From positions 1-24,394 of the forward strand of contig CAZSSA010000029.1 of the NCBI GenBank assembly GCA_964609375.1: a DNA stretch of 24,394 nt. Direction: 5' to 3'. The stretch is from CAZDUS01 sp964609375. GTDB taxonomy: Bacteria > Verrucomicrobiota > Kiritimatiellia > CAIKKV01 > CAITUY01. Position numbers and translations under genes: made by a program. Below are positions 16,552 to 24,152 of this stretch, in pieces. The notes below the pieces were generated by a model. The model was not told the origin of the DNA and did not search any database. It saw only the letters and a list, made by a program, of their open reading frames with translations. Position 1 is the first letter of the stretch; each line of letters begins with the position of its first letter.

Positions 16552-17073
16552 TTAAAACTTGATCGGCGCAAACACCGGATACGCGGACAGCTTTTCCCGA
16601 CCATGCAGAAATCCCAACTCAATCACAAAATCAATCGCTTCCACCTTGCCTCCCGCCCTCTCGATCAACCGCGCCGAGGCCAATGCCGTCCCGCCCGTCG
16701 CCAGAAGATCATCCATCAGCAATACCTTCTCTCCCGCCTCAAAGGCATCCGTATGCACCGCCAGTGTCGCCGAGCCATATTCCAAATCATAACTTTCCTC
16801 ATGGCAGGTATAAGGGAGTTTCCCCTTCTTCCGGATTGGCACCACCCCGGCCTTCAGCCGATAGGCCACCGCCGCACCAAAAATAAACCCGCGCGCATCA
16901 ATCGCCGCCACCTTGGTAATCCCTTTGCCGCGATGCCGCTTCACAAAGATATCCACTGCCGCCTTGAACAGAGCAGCGTCCTTCAAGATCGGCGTAATAT
17001 CCTTGAAGAGAATCCCCGGCTTCGGAAAATCCGGAACATCACGAATCGCCGCCTTCAACTTCCGTATGCTCAT
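16552..17073 (-). CDS. apt: Adenine phosphoribosyltransferase
   Basis: Apt salvages adenine to AMP using PRPP. The 173-residue protein has the family opening DVPDFPKPGILFKDITP (12-28), IDARGFIFG at 58-66 and the PRPP-binding loop VLLMDDLLATGGT at 117-129, at normal length. The start MSIRKLKAAI is set by GGGAGG seven bases upstream; an upstream in-frame ATG overlaps the LRR gene and adds non-family residues. It lies 49 bases after the LRR gene across a short 7-base repeat array, and is followed after one base by ispE. PRPP for it would come from prs in the same run. Confidence 0.95.
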   Translation of the reverse strand: MSIRKLKAAIRDVPDFPKPGILFKDITPILKDAALFKAAVDIFVKRHRGKGITKVAAIDARGFIFGAAVAYRLKAGVVPIRKKGKLPYTCHEESYDLEYGSATLAVHTDAFEAGEKVLLMDDLLATGGTALASARLIERAGGKVEAIDFVIELGFLHGREKLSAYPVFAPIKF

Positions 17074-17097
17074 ATCAGGACCTCCCTGTTGATTTTC

Positions 17098-17119
17098 ACC
17101 TTTTTCATAATTCATCCTT
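17098..17119. repeat. Short degenerate 7-base repeat array between the LRR gene and apt
   Basis: On the plus strand, units CATAATT (17106-17112) and CATCCTT (17113-17119) follow a CACCTTT-like unit that is two bases out of phase. The 14 bases at 17104-17117 recur exactly at 17923-17936 on the far side of the LRR gene, in the same orientation. The array lies in the gap between two co-directional genes. Confidence 0.55.
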
Positions 17120-17122
17120 CCC

Positions 17123-17908
17123 CTATTCCACAATCATCGTCTTCGGCAACACCTTCCGAACCCTCAGCACTTCCTCGCGGGACAACATATTACCATTCAC
17201 CGTCAACACCTTGAGCGACGCCAGCTTGCCCATCGACGCCGGCAACGTCGTCAACCGGTTCCCCGCCAGGCTGAGCGATTCCAGTTTGCTCAACTCGCAA
17301 ATCGAATCCGGCAGGACAGAAAGTCGGTTCCGGTCCAGCGACAGGGACTTCAGCGCGGCCAACCCGCCAATCGTCACCGGCAACTCCCTCAGCAGATTGT
17401 CATCGAGTTGCAACAGTTCCAACGACGACAGCAACCCGATCGATCCCGGCAGCGATGTCAACCGGTTACGCCCCAGACTCAACACCTTCAACTTCTGCGC
17501 CGCCCCAATTTCATCCGGTAACGCACTTAACTGGTTATCGTCCATGGCCAGCATTTCCAGCCCTTCCGCCCGGCATAATGCCGGCGGCATCGTGACAAGA
17601 CGGCACCCGATCAAACTCAGCCTCCGTAATTGCTTCAGCGACAGCACTTCGTCACCCAGCACAATCGAGGCGTTATCATCCAGATACAATTCCTGCACCG
17701 TCTCCACAGCCAGCGCTTCCTTCGGCAAAGCAGAAAGATGCTTCCCCTTCAGGTTAAGTTGACTCAACCCTTCGGCATATCGCACCCGTGGCACCGCCTT
17801 CTCACGAACGGGCATCACCACCGGCACATCCCGTGGCGGAGTCCAACACCCGGCTCCCATCACCACCATCATTCCACTCACACACCCACTGATAATCGAT
17901 TTCTTCAT
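17123..17908 (-). CDS. Leucine-rich-repeat protein, predicted lipoprotein
   Basis: The 261-residue protein has a signal peptide ending at a probable lipidation Cys21 (MGAGC; the lipobox is imperfect, with Gly at -3). It then has about eight leucine-rich repeats of 23 residues at about 48-240, with the pattern L-x-x-L-P-x-x-I-x-x-L-x-x-L-x-x-L-x-L-x-x-N. These LxxLP repeats form a curved binding surface, so a role in protein or ligand binding at the envelope is likely, but no partner can be named. I chose the ATG at 17908, with GAGAGG five bases upstream; a start at 17923 would place that site inside the gene. It sits between nadB and apt, framed by 7-base repeat arrays on both sides, unlike its housekeeping neighbours. 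Confidence 0.85.
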   Translation of the reverse strand: MKKSIISGCVSGMMVVMGAGCWTPPRDVPVVMPVREKAVPRVRYAEGLSQLNLKGKHLSALPKEALAVETVQELYLDDNASIVLGDEVLSLKQLRRLSLIGCRLVTMPPALCRAEGLEMLAMDDNQLSALPDEIGAAQKLKVLSLGRNRLTSLPGSIGLLSSLELLQLDDNLLRELPVTIGGLAALKSLSLDRNRLSVLPDSICELSKLESLSLAGNRLTTLPASMGKLASLKVLTVNGNMLSREEVLRVRKVLPKTMIVE

Positions 17909-17924
17909 CTCAACCTCTCCCATT

Positions 17925-18016
17925 CATAATTCATCCCTCATTATTTACCCCCCCATTAACCATTCCCCATTAACCATTCCCCATCCCCCACGTCTCACGC
18001 TTCACGTCTCACGTCT
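17925..18016. repeat. Array of degenerate 7-base repeats across the nadB end and nadB-LRR gap
   Basis: About twelve to thirteen 7-base units, nearly all starting with CA on the plus strand, run from 17925 to 18016 with a single one-base slip near 17953. CATTAAC and CATTCCC alternate twice (17954-17981). CATCCCC follows, then four CACGTCT/CACGCTT units (17989-18016), all in one continuous 7-base phase. Read on the coding strand, units end in ATG or GTG. The CACGTCT part lies within the last codons of nadB and includes its stop. It resembles the short tandem heptamer repeats (STRRs) known from cyanobacteria in form; origin is unknown. Confidence 0.8.
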
Positions 18017-19671
18017 CCCCCTGCCCCCCTCCCCGGCTCATCCCGAATCACCGTATCCCGCCCCTGCCCGTCATCCCGCTCCACATGATCCAGCGTATAA
18101 TGCAACCCCCGGCTCTCTTTCCTCAATTGCGCAGAACGAATTATCAGTTCCGCCACATCCGCGATATTCCGCAGCTCCAGAATGTCCGGCGTTACGAGGT
18201 AATCCAGATAATACTGACGTATTTCCCGTCGCAAATTGCTAACCCGCCGCGCCGCCCGCTCCAACCGCTTATCCGACCGGACAATCCCCACATAATCCCA
18301 CATGCATGTCCGCACCTCGTTCCAGTTATGCTCCAGCACAATGCTCTCGTCACTCGGCACCGCCGCCCCATATTCCCATTCCGGCACCGCCACACGACTC
18401 ACATCAAACCGCGACGCTTCCGCCAGATGATCCGCCAGCTTGGCCGCACATACCAGCGCCTCCAATAACGAATTGCTCGCCAACCGATTCGCCCCATGCA
18501 ACCCTGTACACGACACCTCGCCGCACGCATACAACCCTTCCATCGCCGTCCGCCCATCCACCGTCGCCTCAACGCCACCACAAAAATAATGCGCCGCCGG
18601 AACCACCGGTATCAGATCCCGCGCCATGTCAATCCCCAGCGACAGACACTTGGCATAAATGTTGGGAAAGCGATTAATCAGGAAATCAGCCGTATGATGC
18701 CGGATGTCCAGAAACACGCACGCCGCCCCGCTAAGCTTCATCTCATGGTCAATGGCCCTCGCCACAATATCCCGCGGCGCCAGGGGCCCCCGCGAATCAT
18801 AGCGCTCCATGAACGGCTTGCCCTCGGCATCCACCAGGACCGCCCCTTCACCACGGACCGCCTCGCTAATCAAAAATGATTTGGCCTTGGGATGATACAG
18901 GCAGGTCGGATGAAACTGGATAAACTCCATATTCTTGATCGGAAGTCCCGCGCGCCACGCCATGGCCACCCCATCCCCCGTCGCAATATCAGGATTGCTG
19001 GTGTACAGATACACCTTGCCCCCACCCCCCGTCGCCAAGACCGTCGCCGATGCCCGCACGGCAAAAATCTCGCCACTGTTCTCATCCAGCGCATAAACAC
19101 CCACACACCGATTATCCGCCGGCTTCGCCACCGGCTCACCATGCCGCACCGCCCGATCCGCCAGCCAGCCGGTCGTGATCAGGTCAATCACCATACAGTG
19201 ATCCAGGATGCGGACATTCCCTGTCGAATGCGCCTGTGCCAGCAACACTTTCTCCACCGCCTGCCCCGTGATATCCCCGGCATGCAGGACCCGGCGCTGC
19301 GAATGGCCACCCTCACGCCCAAGATCATACGTGCGCCCCCCCTTGCCATCGCCCCCCGAAAAATGCAACCCGAACCGCTCAAGCTCGGCAATCCGTTCCG
19401 GCCCGTTGCTCACGATCTCCCGCACCACCCCCTCATCACATAGTCCGGCTCCGGCCACCAGCGTATCGCTCACATGCTGTTCAAAACTATCATCCGACGC
19501 CATCACACAGGCAATCCCGCCCTGCGCATAATTCGTGTTACTCTCCGCCCGGTCCTTCTTGGTAAGGACGAGAACTTTCCCGCGTCGGGAAAGATGCAAT
19601 GCCGACATAAGCCCGGCAATGCCCGTCCCCAGAACAAGATAATCGCAATCAAGTACTCTCATAGCGCTCAT
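17995..19671 (-). CDS. nadB: L-aspartate oxidase NadB
   Basis: NadB oxidises L-aspartate to iminoaspartate, the first step of NAD synthesis from aspartate. The protein has the FAD loop GTGIAGL at 15-21, SNTNYAQGGIA at 44-54, EFIQFHPTCLY at 249-259, SEAVRGEGAVL and CGEVSCTGLHGANRLASNSLLEALV, all diagnostic. The start is uncertain: ATG at 19671 or 19662 (both without a clear Shine-Dalgarno site), while the open frame reaches 19773 without family similarity. The C-terminus is extended beyond LHYTLDH by about 30 residues, and its last seven or so (GDVRREA) and the stop come from a 7-base repeat array. nadA and nadC are not in the window. Confidence 0.94.
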   Translation of the reverse strand: MSAMRVLDCDYLVLGTGIAGLMSALHLSRRGKVLVLTKKDRAESNTNYAQGGIACVMASDDSFEQHVSDTLVAGAGLCDEGVVREIVSNGPERIAELERFGLHFSGGDGKGGRTYDLGREGGHSQRRVLHAGDITGQAVEKVLLAQAHSTGNVRILDHCMVIDLITTGWLADRAVRHGEPVAKPADNRCVGVYALDENSGEIFAVRASATVLATGGGGKVYLYTSNPDIATGDGVAMAWRAGLPIKNMEFIQFHPTCLYHPKAKSFLISEAVRGEGAVLVDAEGKPFMERYDSRGPLAPRDIVARAIDHEMKLSGAACVFLDIRHHTADFLINRFPNIYAKCLSLGIDMARDLIPVVPAAHYFCGGVEATVDGRTAMEGLYACGEVSCTGLHGANRLASNSLLEALVCAAKLADHLAEASRFDVSRVAVPEWEYGAAVPSDESIVLEHNWNEVRTCMWDYVGIVRSDKRLERAARRVSNLRREIRQYYLDYLVTPDILELRNIADVAELIIRSAQLRKESRGLHYTLDHVERDDGQGRDTVIRDEPGRGAGGDVRREA

Positions 19672-19915
19672 TCGGGGGATGATGGCATCATGCCCGCCCC
19701 CATTCAATATCGGAATCCACCCTCCCTGTTTTTGTTTGTCGCCTTGGCGCAGGAGGGAAGCCTGCCGCCACATCCTATGGACTCAGGCGATCACGATATT
19801 TTATAGACAGGTCAAGCTGCATCAGGGGCTTCCCTTTACTGACACTCCCCCCTCTTGACACAACTCCCTCTCTCCGTCATCGTGTGCCTTGTTTCCATCA
19901 AGCGGAGCTTTACTT
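19672..19915. promoter_or_regulatory. Divergent intergenic region between nadB and the rlmI-like gene
   Basis: This is the only divergent gap in the window and should carry the start signals for both directions. On the plus strand TTGACA (19855-19860) is a perfect -35 element, but the base run 17 bases on matches a -10 poorly. On the minus strand a TATAAAAT-like -10 lies around 19796-19803 without a good -35. ATGAT and ATCAT arms around three bases (19679-19691) form a small inverted repeat near the nadB start. No riboswitch or RNA gene is recognisable. Confidence 0.3.
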
Positions 19916-21112
19916 ATGTCATTGATTCTTCATCTTAAACCGGGCCGCGATATCCCCATCACCCGCGGCCATCCCTGGATCATGTCCGGCGCCATCGCCA
20001 GAATCGAAGGCTCTCATCAGGAAGACGAGGCCACCATCGTCTCCTCATCCGGCGCCTTCCTTGCCCGAGCCACCGTCCACCCCCATTCCGAAATCCGGGC
20101 CCGCGTCTTCGATACCCATCCGGATGCCCGCCTCGATGCCGATGGCATCCTCGAACGCCTCACGCTGGCCAAAAACCGCCGCGCCAAATGGATGGCGTCC
20201 AGCCTCGCCGGTGCAGAACGCATCGTCTTCTCGGAAAGCGACGGCCTCCCCGGCCTCATTATCGACCGCTACGGCAGCGTCCTCGTCTTTCAGTTGCTGA
20301 CTGCCCCCTGGGAATCAAGGCGCGATAGCCTCATCTCCGCCCTCGTCTCCCTCTACCAACCCACCACCATCTGGGAACGCTCAGACGTTGATGTCCGCCG
20401 CCACGAAAGAATTGAGCCCCGCAAAGGACTCGCCTGGGGCGCCCCCATCACCGCTCCCGTCACCTTTCAGGAAGGCGACTGGACCTTCCTTGCCGACGTG
20501 GAAACCGGCCACAAAACCGGATTCTATCTCGATCAGAGCGATAACCGGCGCGCCGTCGCCACGTGGGTGCGCCGCCTTGGGGCCCCCCGTGTCCTGAACG
20601 TCTTCGCCTACACGGACACCTTCGGCATCGCCGCCCTGACCAGTGGAGCCTCCTCCGTTCTTTCCATCGACTCCGCCTCCTCCGCCCGCGATGTCGCCAT
20701 CCAAATGCACGCGATCAACCCGGCCTTCGATCCCGCTCGCCACGAATACCGGCTCGGCGATGCCTTCGATTCCCTCCGCGAACTCCATAACGCCGGAAAG
20801 CAATTCGACATGATCATCCTCGATCCACCCCGGCTTGTCCCACGGCAGGACAAAATAAAGCAGGGGCTCCGCGCCTATAAAGATATCAATCTGCAAGCCT
20901 GTAAACTTCTCGCTCCGGATGGAGTCCTCTTCAGCTTCTCCTGTAGCGGACTCGTTGATCGCCATCTCTTCGGCAGAGTCATCGAAGGCGCTGCCCGTGA
21001 CGCCAAGAGACCGATGCAATTCCTCGCGGATCTCGGCCAACCACCCGATCACCCGCGAAAACCCGGGTTCCCTGAGTCAGAGTATCTAAAGGGAGTCATC
21101 GCCGGCGTTTAG
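19916..21112 (+). CDS. Class I SAM-dependent 23S rRNA methyltransferase, RlmI type
   Basis: By family this enzyme should make a 5-methylcytosine in 23S rRNA (C1962 in E. coli RlmI). The 398-residue protein has an N-terminal PUA-like RNA-binding domain (about 1-75), an EEHD-like middle domain and a Rossmann methyltransferase. The SAM motif is VLNVFAYTDTFG at 226-237 (YTGGF in E. coli), DPPRL lies at 303-307 and the FSCSG motif with the probable catalytic Cys at 341-345. GHKTGFYLDQ at 198-207 is also typical. The ATG has CGGAG about 9 bases upstream; the longer frame needs a TTG start. It stands alone on the plus strand and converges on the ABC-F gene. Confidence 0.9.
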   Translation: MSLILHLKPGRDIPITRGHPWIMSGAIARIEGSHQEDEATIVSSSGAFLARATVHPHSEIRARVFDTHPDARLDADGILERLTLAKNRRAKWMASSLAGAERIVFSESDGLPGLIIDRYGSVLVFQLLTAPWESRRDSLISALVSLYQPTTIWERSDVDVRRHERIEPRKGLAWGAPITAPVTFQEGDWTFLADVETGHKTGFYLDQSDNRRAVATWVRRLGAPRVLNVFAYTDTFGIAALTSGASSVLSIDSASSARDVAIQMHAINPAFDPARHEYRLGDAFDSLRELHNAGKQFDMIILDPPRLVPRQDKIKQGLRAYKDINLQACKLLAPDGVLFSFSCSGLVDRHLFGRVIEGAARDAKRPMQFLADLGQPPDHPRKPGFPESEYLKGVIAGV

Positions 21113-21206
21113 CACAATACAAGCAGGCCAGCCCTGCGTGGCAGGCGGTTCAAGGCCGAGGCTCCAGTCAGTGCCGATGACCCCTCCCCTTTGCGTTCCT
21201 CTGTTT

Positions 21207-21234
21207 CACGTTTCACGTCTCACGTTTCACACCT
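21207..21234. repeat. 7-base repeat array at the 3' end of the ABC-F gene
   Basis: Four in-phase 7-base units occupy 21207-21234: CACGTTT, CACGTCT, CACGTTT and CACACCT. The CACGTCT unit is identical to three units in the nadB array 3.2 kb away. It lies within the 131-base convergent gap (21113-21243). The rest of the gap has only weak 5-bp hairpins near 21133-21145 and a C-rich run before the ABC-F stop, and no clear terminator. Confidence 0.7.
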
Positions 21235-21243
21235 CCCCCCCCC

Positions 21244-23208
21244 TTACTCCTCCCCCGTCTCCACATCAATCTTCTCCAGTTCACACGAGGCCCGCTCCCA
21301 CCTCTCAAACGTATCCGCCAAATCCACCTGAATCTCACTGAGACGCCGATTAATGGAAGCATAATCAGTACCCGTCCCGGACTTCATCAGCCCCTCGGTC
21401 AACGTGTCGCGCTCTCGCTCCAACTCGGCAATCCGCCGCTCCGCATCCTTTATCTTTTTCTCAAGCGGCTTGCGCACCTTACTCATCTCCTGTCGCCGCT
21501 CCGCACGCTCACGCCGCAACGCCTTCTTATCCCCGCCCCCTGAATCCTGGGCCCCACATCCTGAACCCTGAACCCTGCACCCTGCACCCTTCCCCCCCTC
21601 CTCCCCCTCCATCTTCTCCCGATAGTAATCATACCCGCCCGGAAAGCGCCGAACCACCGGCGGCGACATCGCCAATATCCCCGTGGCGACATGGCGCGTA
21701 AACTCAATGTCATGACTAACCAGACAGATCGTCCCCTCATAATCCTGAAGGGCATTTTCCAGCGCCTCTCGCGATGGAATATCCAGATGCGTCGTGGGCT
21801 CGTCCAATAACAGAAAGTTGGGCGGATTAAGCAGTAGCCGCACAAAGGCCAGCCGCATCTTCTCTCCACCGCTTAAAACCCCAACCTTCTTCTCAACAGC
21901 ATCGCCGGAAAAAAAGAAACCACCCAGCGCTCGGCGGACCTCCCGCTCGGAAAGGTGCGGATTGCCCGACTTCGCCGTTTCCAACACCGTCCGGGCGGGA
22001 TCCATCAACTCCGCAAAATCCTGAGCCTGATAACCCATGACAACATGATTTCCCACATACCGTCGCCCCTCGTTGAGCGGCAACCGCCCCGCCATGGCCC
22101 GCAACAAGGTGGTCTTGCCGGTTCCATTCAGGCCAACCAGTCCCAACTTCTCCCCTCGCTCAATCCGCAAATCAAGCCCACGCAGCACCCACGCATCACC
22201 ATCATAGGTTATCCCCGCCGCCTCAAGTCGTACAATCTCCACACCGCAATGCGGCGGATGCGGAACCTTGATCCTCGGCGCACGCATCACCACCCGGGGA
22301 ATCTCGACTTCCTCCATCTTCTCCAGCATCTTGAGCCGGCTCTGCACCTGAGAGGACTTTGTATTCTTGGCCCGGAACCGCTCGACAAACCGCTCAATCT
22401 GCTCCTTGCGCCTCTCCTGGTTGCCGCGCGCCGCTTCCAACTGCTCGTGCCGACTCCGGCAGACTTCCTCGTACTGGTTGAAGTTACCCGCATACCGCGT
22501 CACCATCCCGCCCGCCACCTCAATCGTCACCGTCGATAATGTGTTCAGAAGATACCGGTCATGCGAGATAAGCACCAACGTGCCCTTGTATTCACGAAGA
22601 TAGCGCTGCAACCATTCGACGGCTGGAATGTCCAAAAAGTTCGTCGGCTCATCCAATAGCAGCAAATCCGGCTCCGCCACCAGGGCCCGCGCCAACTCGG
22701 CCCTCATCTGCCACCCGCCGCTGAACGAGTTGAAGGGATTGTGAAAATCCACCGCCTTGAACCCCAAGCCCCCCAACGCCGCCTTCGCCCGGCTGCTGAT
22801 CGCATAACCGCCCATATGCTCGTAATCCGTCTGCAACGCGCCCATACGCTTGATAATACGGGCACGCATCTCCTCGTTCGCCGCACCAAGTCCCGCTTCC
22901 AACGACTCAATTTCCCGCTGGATCGTAATCAATGCCGGCAGGGCATTCTCTGAATACTCCAACAGGTTGACGTCATCACGGCTGGGTTTGAGTTGCTGAT
23001 GCAAATGACTGACCCGCAGGTCACGCGGCACGGACATCGTTCCCCGGTCCGGCGTCATTTCCCCGGTGATCAGGGCAAAAATCGTACTCTTGCCGGCTCC
23101 GTTCGGACCAACAATCCCCACCCGCTCCCCACGATTGATCCGGAAGCTGGCATCGTTCAATACCTGCTGCGTTCCAAATCCAACGGATATATTCTGAAAA
23201 TCAATCAT
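21244..23208 (-). CDS. ABC-F family ATPase (ribosome-associated, Uup/EttA-like)
   Basis: ABC-F proteins have two ATPase domains and no membrane part. They bind the ribosomal E site to relieve stalling, and some confer antibiotic protection. This 654-residue protein has Walker A GPNGAGKS at 34-41, signature FSGGWQMR at 162-169 and Walker B LLLLDEP at 182-188. The second set is GLNGTGKT at 359-366, LSGGEKMRLA at 445-454 and FLLLDEP at 465-471. An interdomain linker lies at about 245-310 and a C-terminal coiled coil at about 560-654, as in Uup. Residues about 540-559 are encoded by a 7-base repeat array in frame. The ATG at 23208 overlaps the radical SAM stop by 4 bases; the longer frame has no family support. 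Exact subfamily is uncertain. Confidence 0.93.
   Translation of the reverse strand: MIDFQNISVGFGTQQVLNDASFRINRGERVGIVGPNGAGKSTIFALITGEMTPDRGTMSVPRDLRVSHLHQQLKPSRDDVNLLEYSENALPALITIQREIESLEAGLGAANEEMRARIIKRMGALQTDYEHMGGYAISSRAKAALGGLGFKAVDFHNPFNSFSGGWQMRAELARALVAEPDLLLLDEPTNFLDIPAVEWLQRYLREYKGTLVLISHDRYLLNTLSTVTIEVAGGMVTRYAGNFNQYEEVCRSRHEQLEAARGNQERRKEQIERFVERFRAKNTKSSQVQSRLKMLEKMEEVEIPRVVMRAPRIKVPHPPHCGVEIVRLEAAGITYDGDAWVLRGLDLRIERGEKLGLVGLNGTGKTTLLRAMAGRLPLNEGRRYVGNHVVMGYQAQDFAELMDPARTVLETAKSGNPHLSEREVRRALGGFFFSGDAVEKKVGVLSGGEKMRLAFVRLLLNPPNFLLLDEPTTHLDIPSREALENALQDYEGTICLVSHDIEFTRHVATGILAMSPPVVRRFPGGYDYYREKMEGEEGGKGAGCRVQGSGCGAQDSGGGDKKALRRERAERRQEMSKVRKPLEKKIKDAERRIAELERERDTLTEGLMKSGTGTDYASINRRLSEIQVDLADTFERWERASCELEKIDVETGEE
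21540..21595. repeat. In-frame 7-base repeat array inside the ABC-F gene
   Basis: Eight contiguous units in one 7-base phase fill 21540-21595. On the coding strand they approximate GGTTCAG or GGTGCAG, with two exact GGTGCAG and two exact GGTTCAG units. Three units equal seven codons, so the protein shows degenerate 7-residue repeats (GAGCRVQ, GSGCGAQ, DSGGGDK at about 541-561). It lies in the linker between the second ATPase domain and the coiled coil, and the frame is kept on both sides. Confidence 0.82.
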
Positions 23209-24152
23209 CCATTCCCGACCAAATACGGTTTGCCATCCCGCCACTCCAAACGAACCGCCTTTTTCTCAACAAGCGACGCCAACGCCACCGACACCAGCGA
23301 CTCATCCAATCCAATCGCCAAGGCGATCTCCCCCGCCGTACAGGGATGTCGCCGGATCAGTTGCAACACCCGGTCCTCGCCATCAGCAACAGACACTGTG
23401 GAACTGGATGCCGCCGGCACATCCACCCGAGTCACCACAACCTCGGCTTCCGGCTTGAACCGGCTCGCCAACTCCAGCAACCGCTCCTGAGTCACCGGCA
23501 TAATACGGGTGTCATGCGGAGGACGCACCGCCGTATTCAAATGGATTCGGTCAGGCCCAATCTCCGCCGCCAGCCTCACGATCCGCGTCACAGCCTCATC
23601 GCCATCATTCACGCCCGCCACCAAAAAAACTTCCAACCAGTACTCGCCGGACAACGCCGCCCGCATGGCTTTCAATCCGGATAAAAAATCCTCGAATCGG
23701 AGCCCTGCGCAGGGATGATGCACCGCCTCAAAGGAAGCCTGATCCCAAGCCCCCAGCGTGGCTTTGACCACATCGGCATGGATCGCCGCGTCTCGAACGT
23801 CCTTGCGGTGGAATAGCGACCCGTTGCTCAACAGCACCCGCCGAAGCGCACAACGGGCGCCAATATGCTGGAGTATTTCCCCGAACCGGGAATGCAGGGT
23901 CGGCTCGCCGGCACCCGCCAGCGTCAGGCAATCCGCCTGACCATCATGTGCAAGCCAATGATCAAACTCGGCCAGCACCTCTGCCGTCGGCACATACTCC
24001 CCGCGTTCAAGGGTCTTGATAACCGTGGCCCCAACCTGGCAATAAGGGCAATCAAACGTACAGACCTTAAAGGGTACAAGGTCTATTCCAAGTGAACGGC
24101 CCAGCCGCCGTGAGCGGACTGGGCCGAAAAGAAATCGATACTGGCCATCCAT
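23205..24152 (-). CDS. Radical SAM protein (COG0731-like) with C-terminal winged-helix-like domain
   Basis: The 315-residue protein has the radical SAM cluster motif CTFDCPYC (Cys31, Cys35, Cys38), preceded by FGPVRSRRLGRSLGIDLVPFK, which is characteristic of the COG0731 group often labelled wyosine-synthetase-like. GAGEPT near 94-99 fits the SAM-binding GGE-type motif. The barrel ends near 235. Residues about 255-312 look like a winged helix (TAGEIALAIGLDESLVSVALASLVEKKAVRLEWRDGKPYLV). The ATG at 24152 shares one base with the ferredoxin stop (TGATG); the longer frame lies inside the ferredoxin gene. The reaction is unknown; the ferredoxin next door is the likely electron donor. Confidence 0.85.
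   Translation of the reverse strand: MDGQYRFLFGPVRSRRLGRSLGIDLVPFKVCTFDCPYCQVGATVIKTLERGEYVPTAEVLAEFDHWLAHDGQADCLTLAGAGEPTLHSRFGEILQHIGARCALRRVLLSNGSLFHRKDVRDAAIHADVVKATLGAWDQASFEAVHHPCAGLRFEDFLSGLKAMRAALSGEYWLEVFLVAGVNDGDEAVTRIVRLAAEIGPDRIHLNTAVRPPHDTRIMPVTQERLLELASRFKPEAEVVVTRVDVPAASSSTVSVADGEDRVLQLIRRHPCTAGEIALAIGLDESLVSVALASLVEKKAVRLEWRDGKPYLVGNG

Noticed and set aside
17925..18016. CRISPR array
   Set aside because: Units are 7 bases long with no spacers, and there are no cas genes in the window.
19672..19773. N-terminal extension of NadB to the ATG at 19773
   Set aside because: The added residues do not resemble the family, which normally begins shortly before the FAD-binding strand, so a start at 19671 or 19662 is preferred.
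21133..21145. Small hairpin after the rlmI-like gene as a terminator
   Set aside because: The stem is only 5 bp, competes with an alternative 5-bp pairing just upstream, and is not followed by a T-run.
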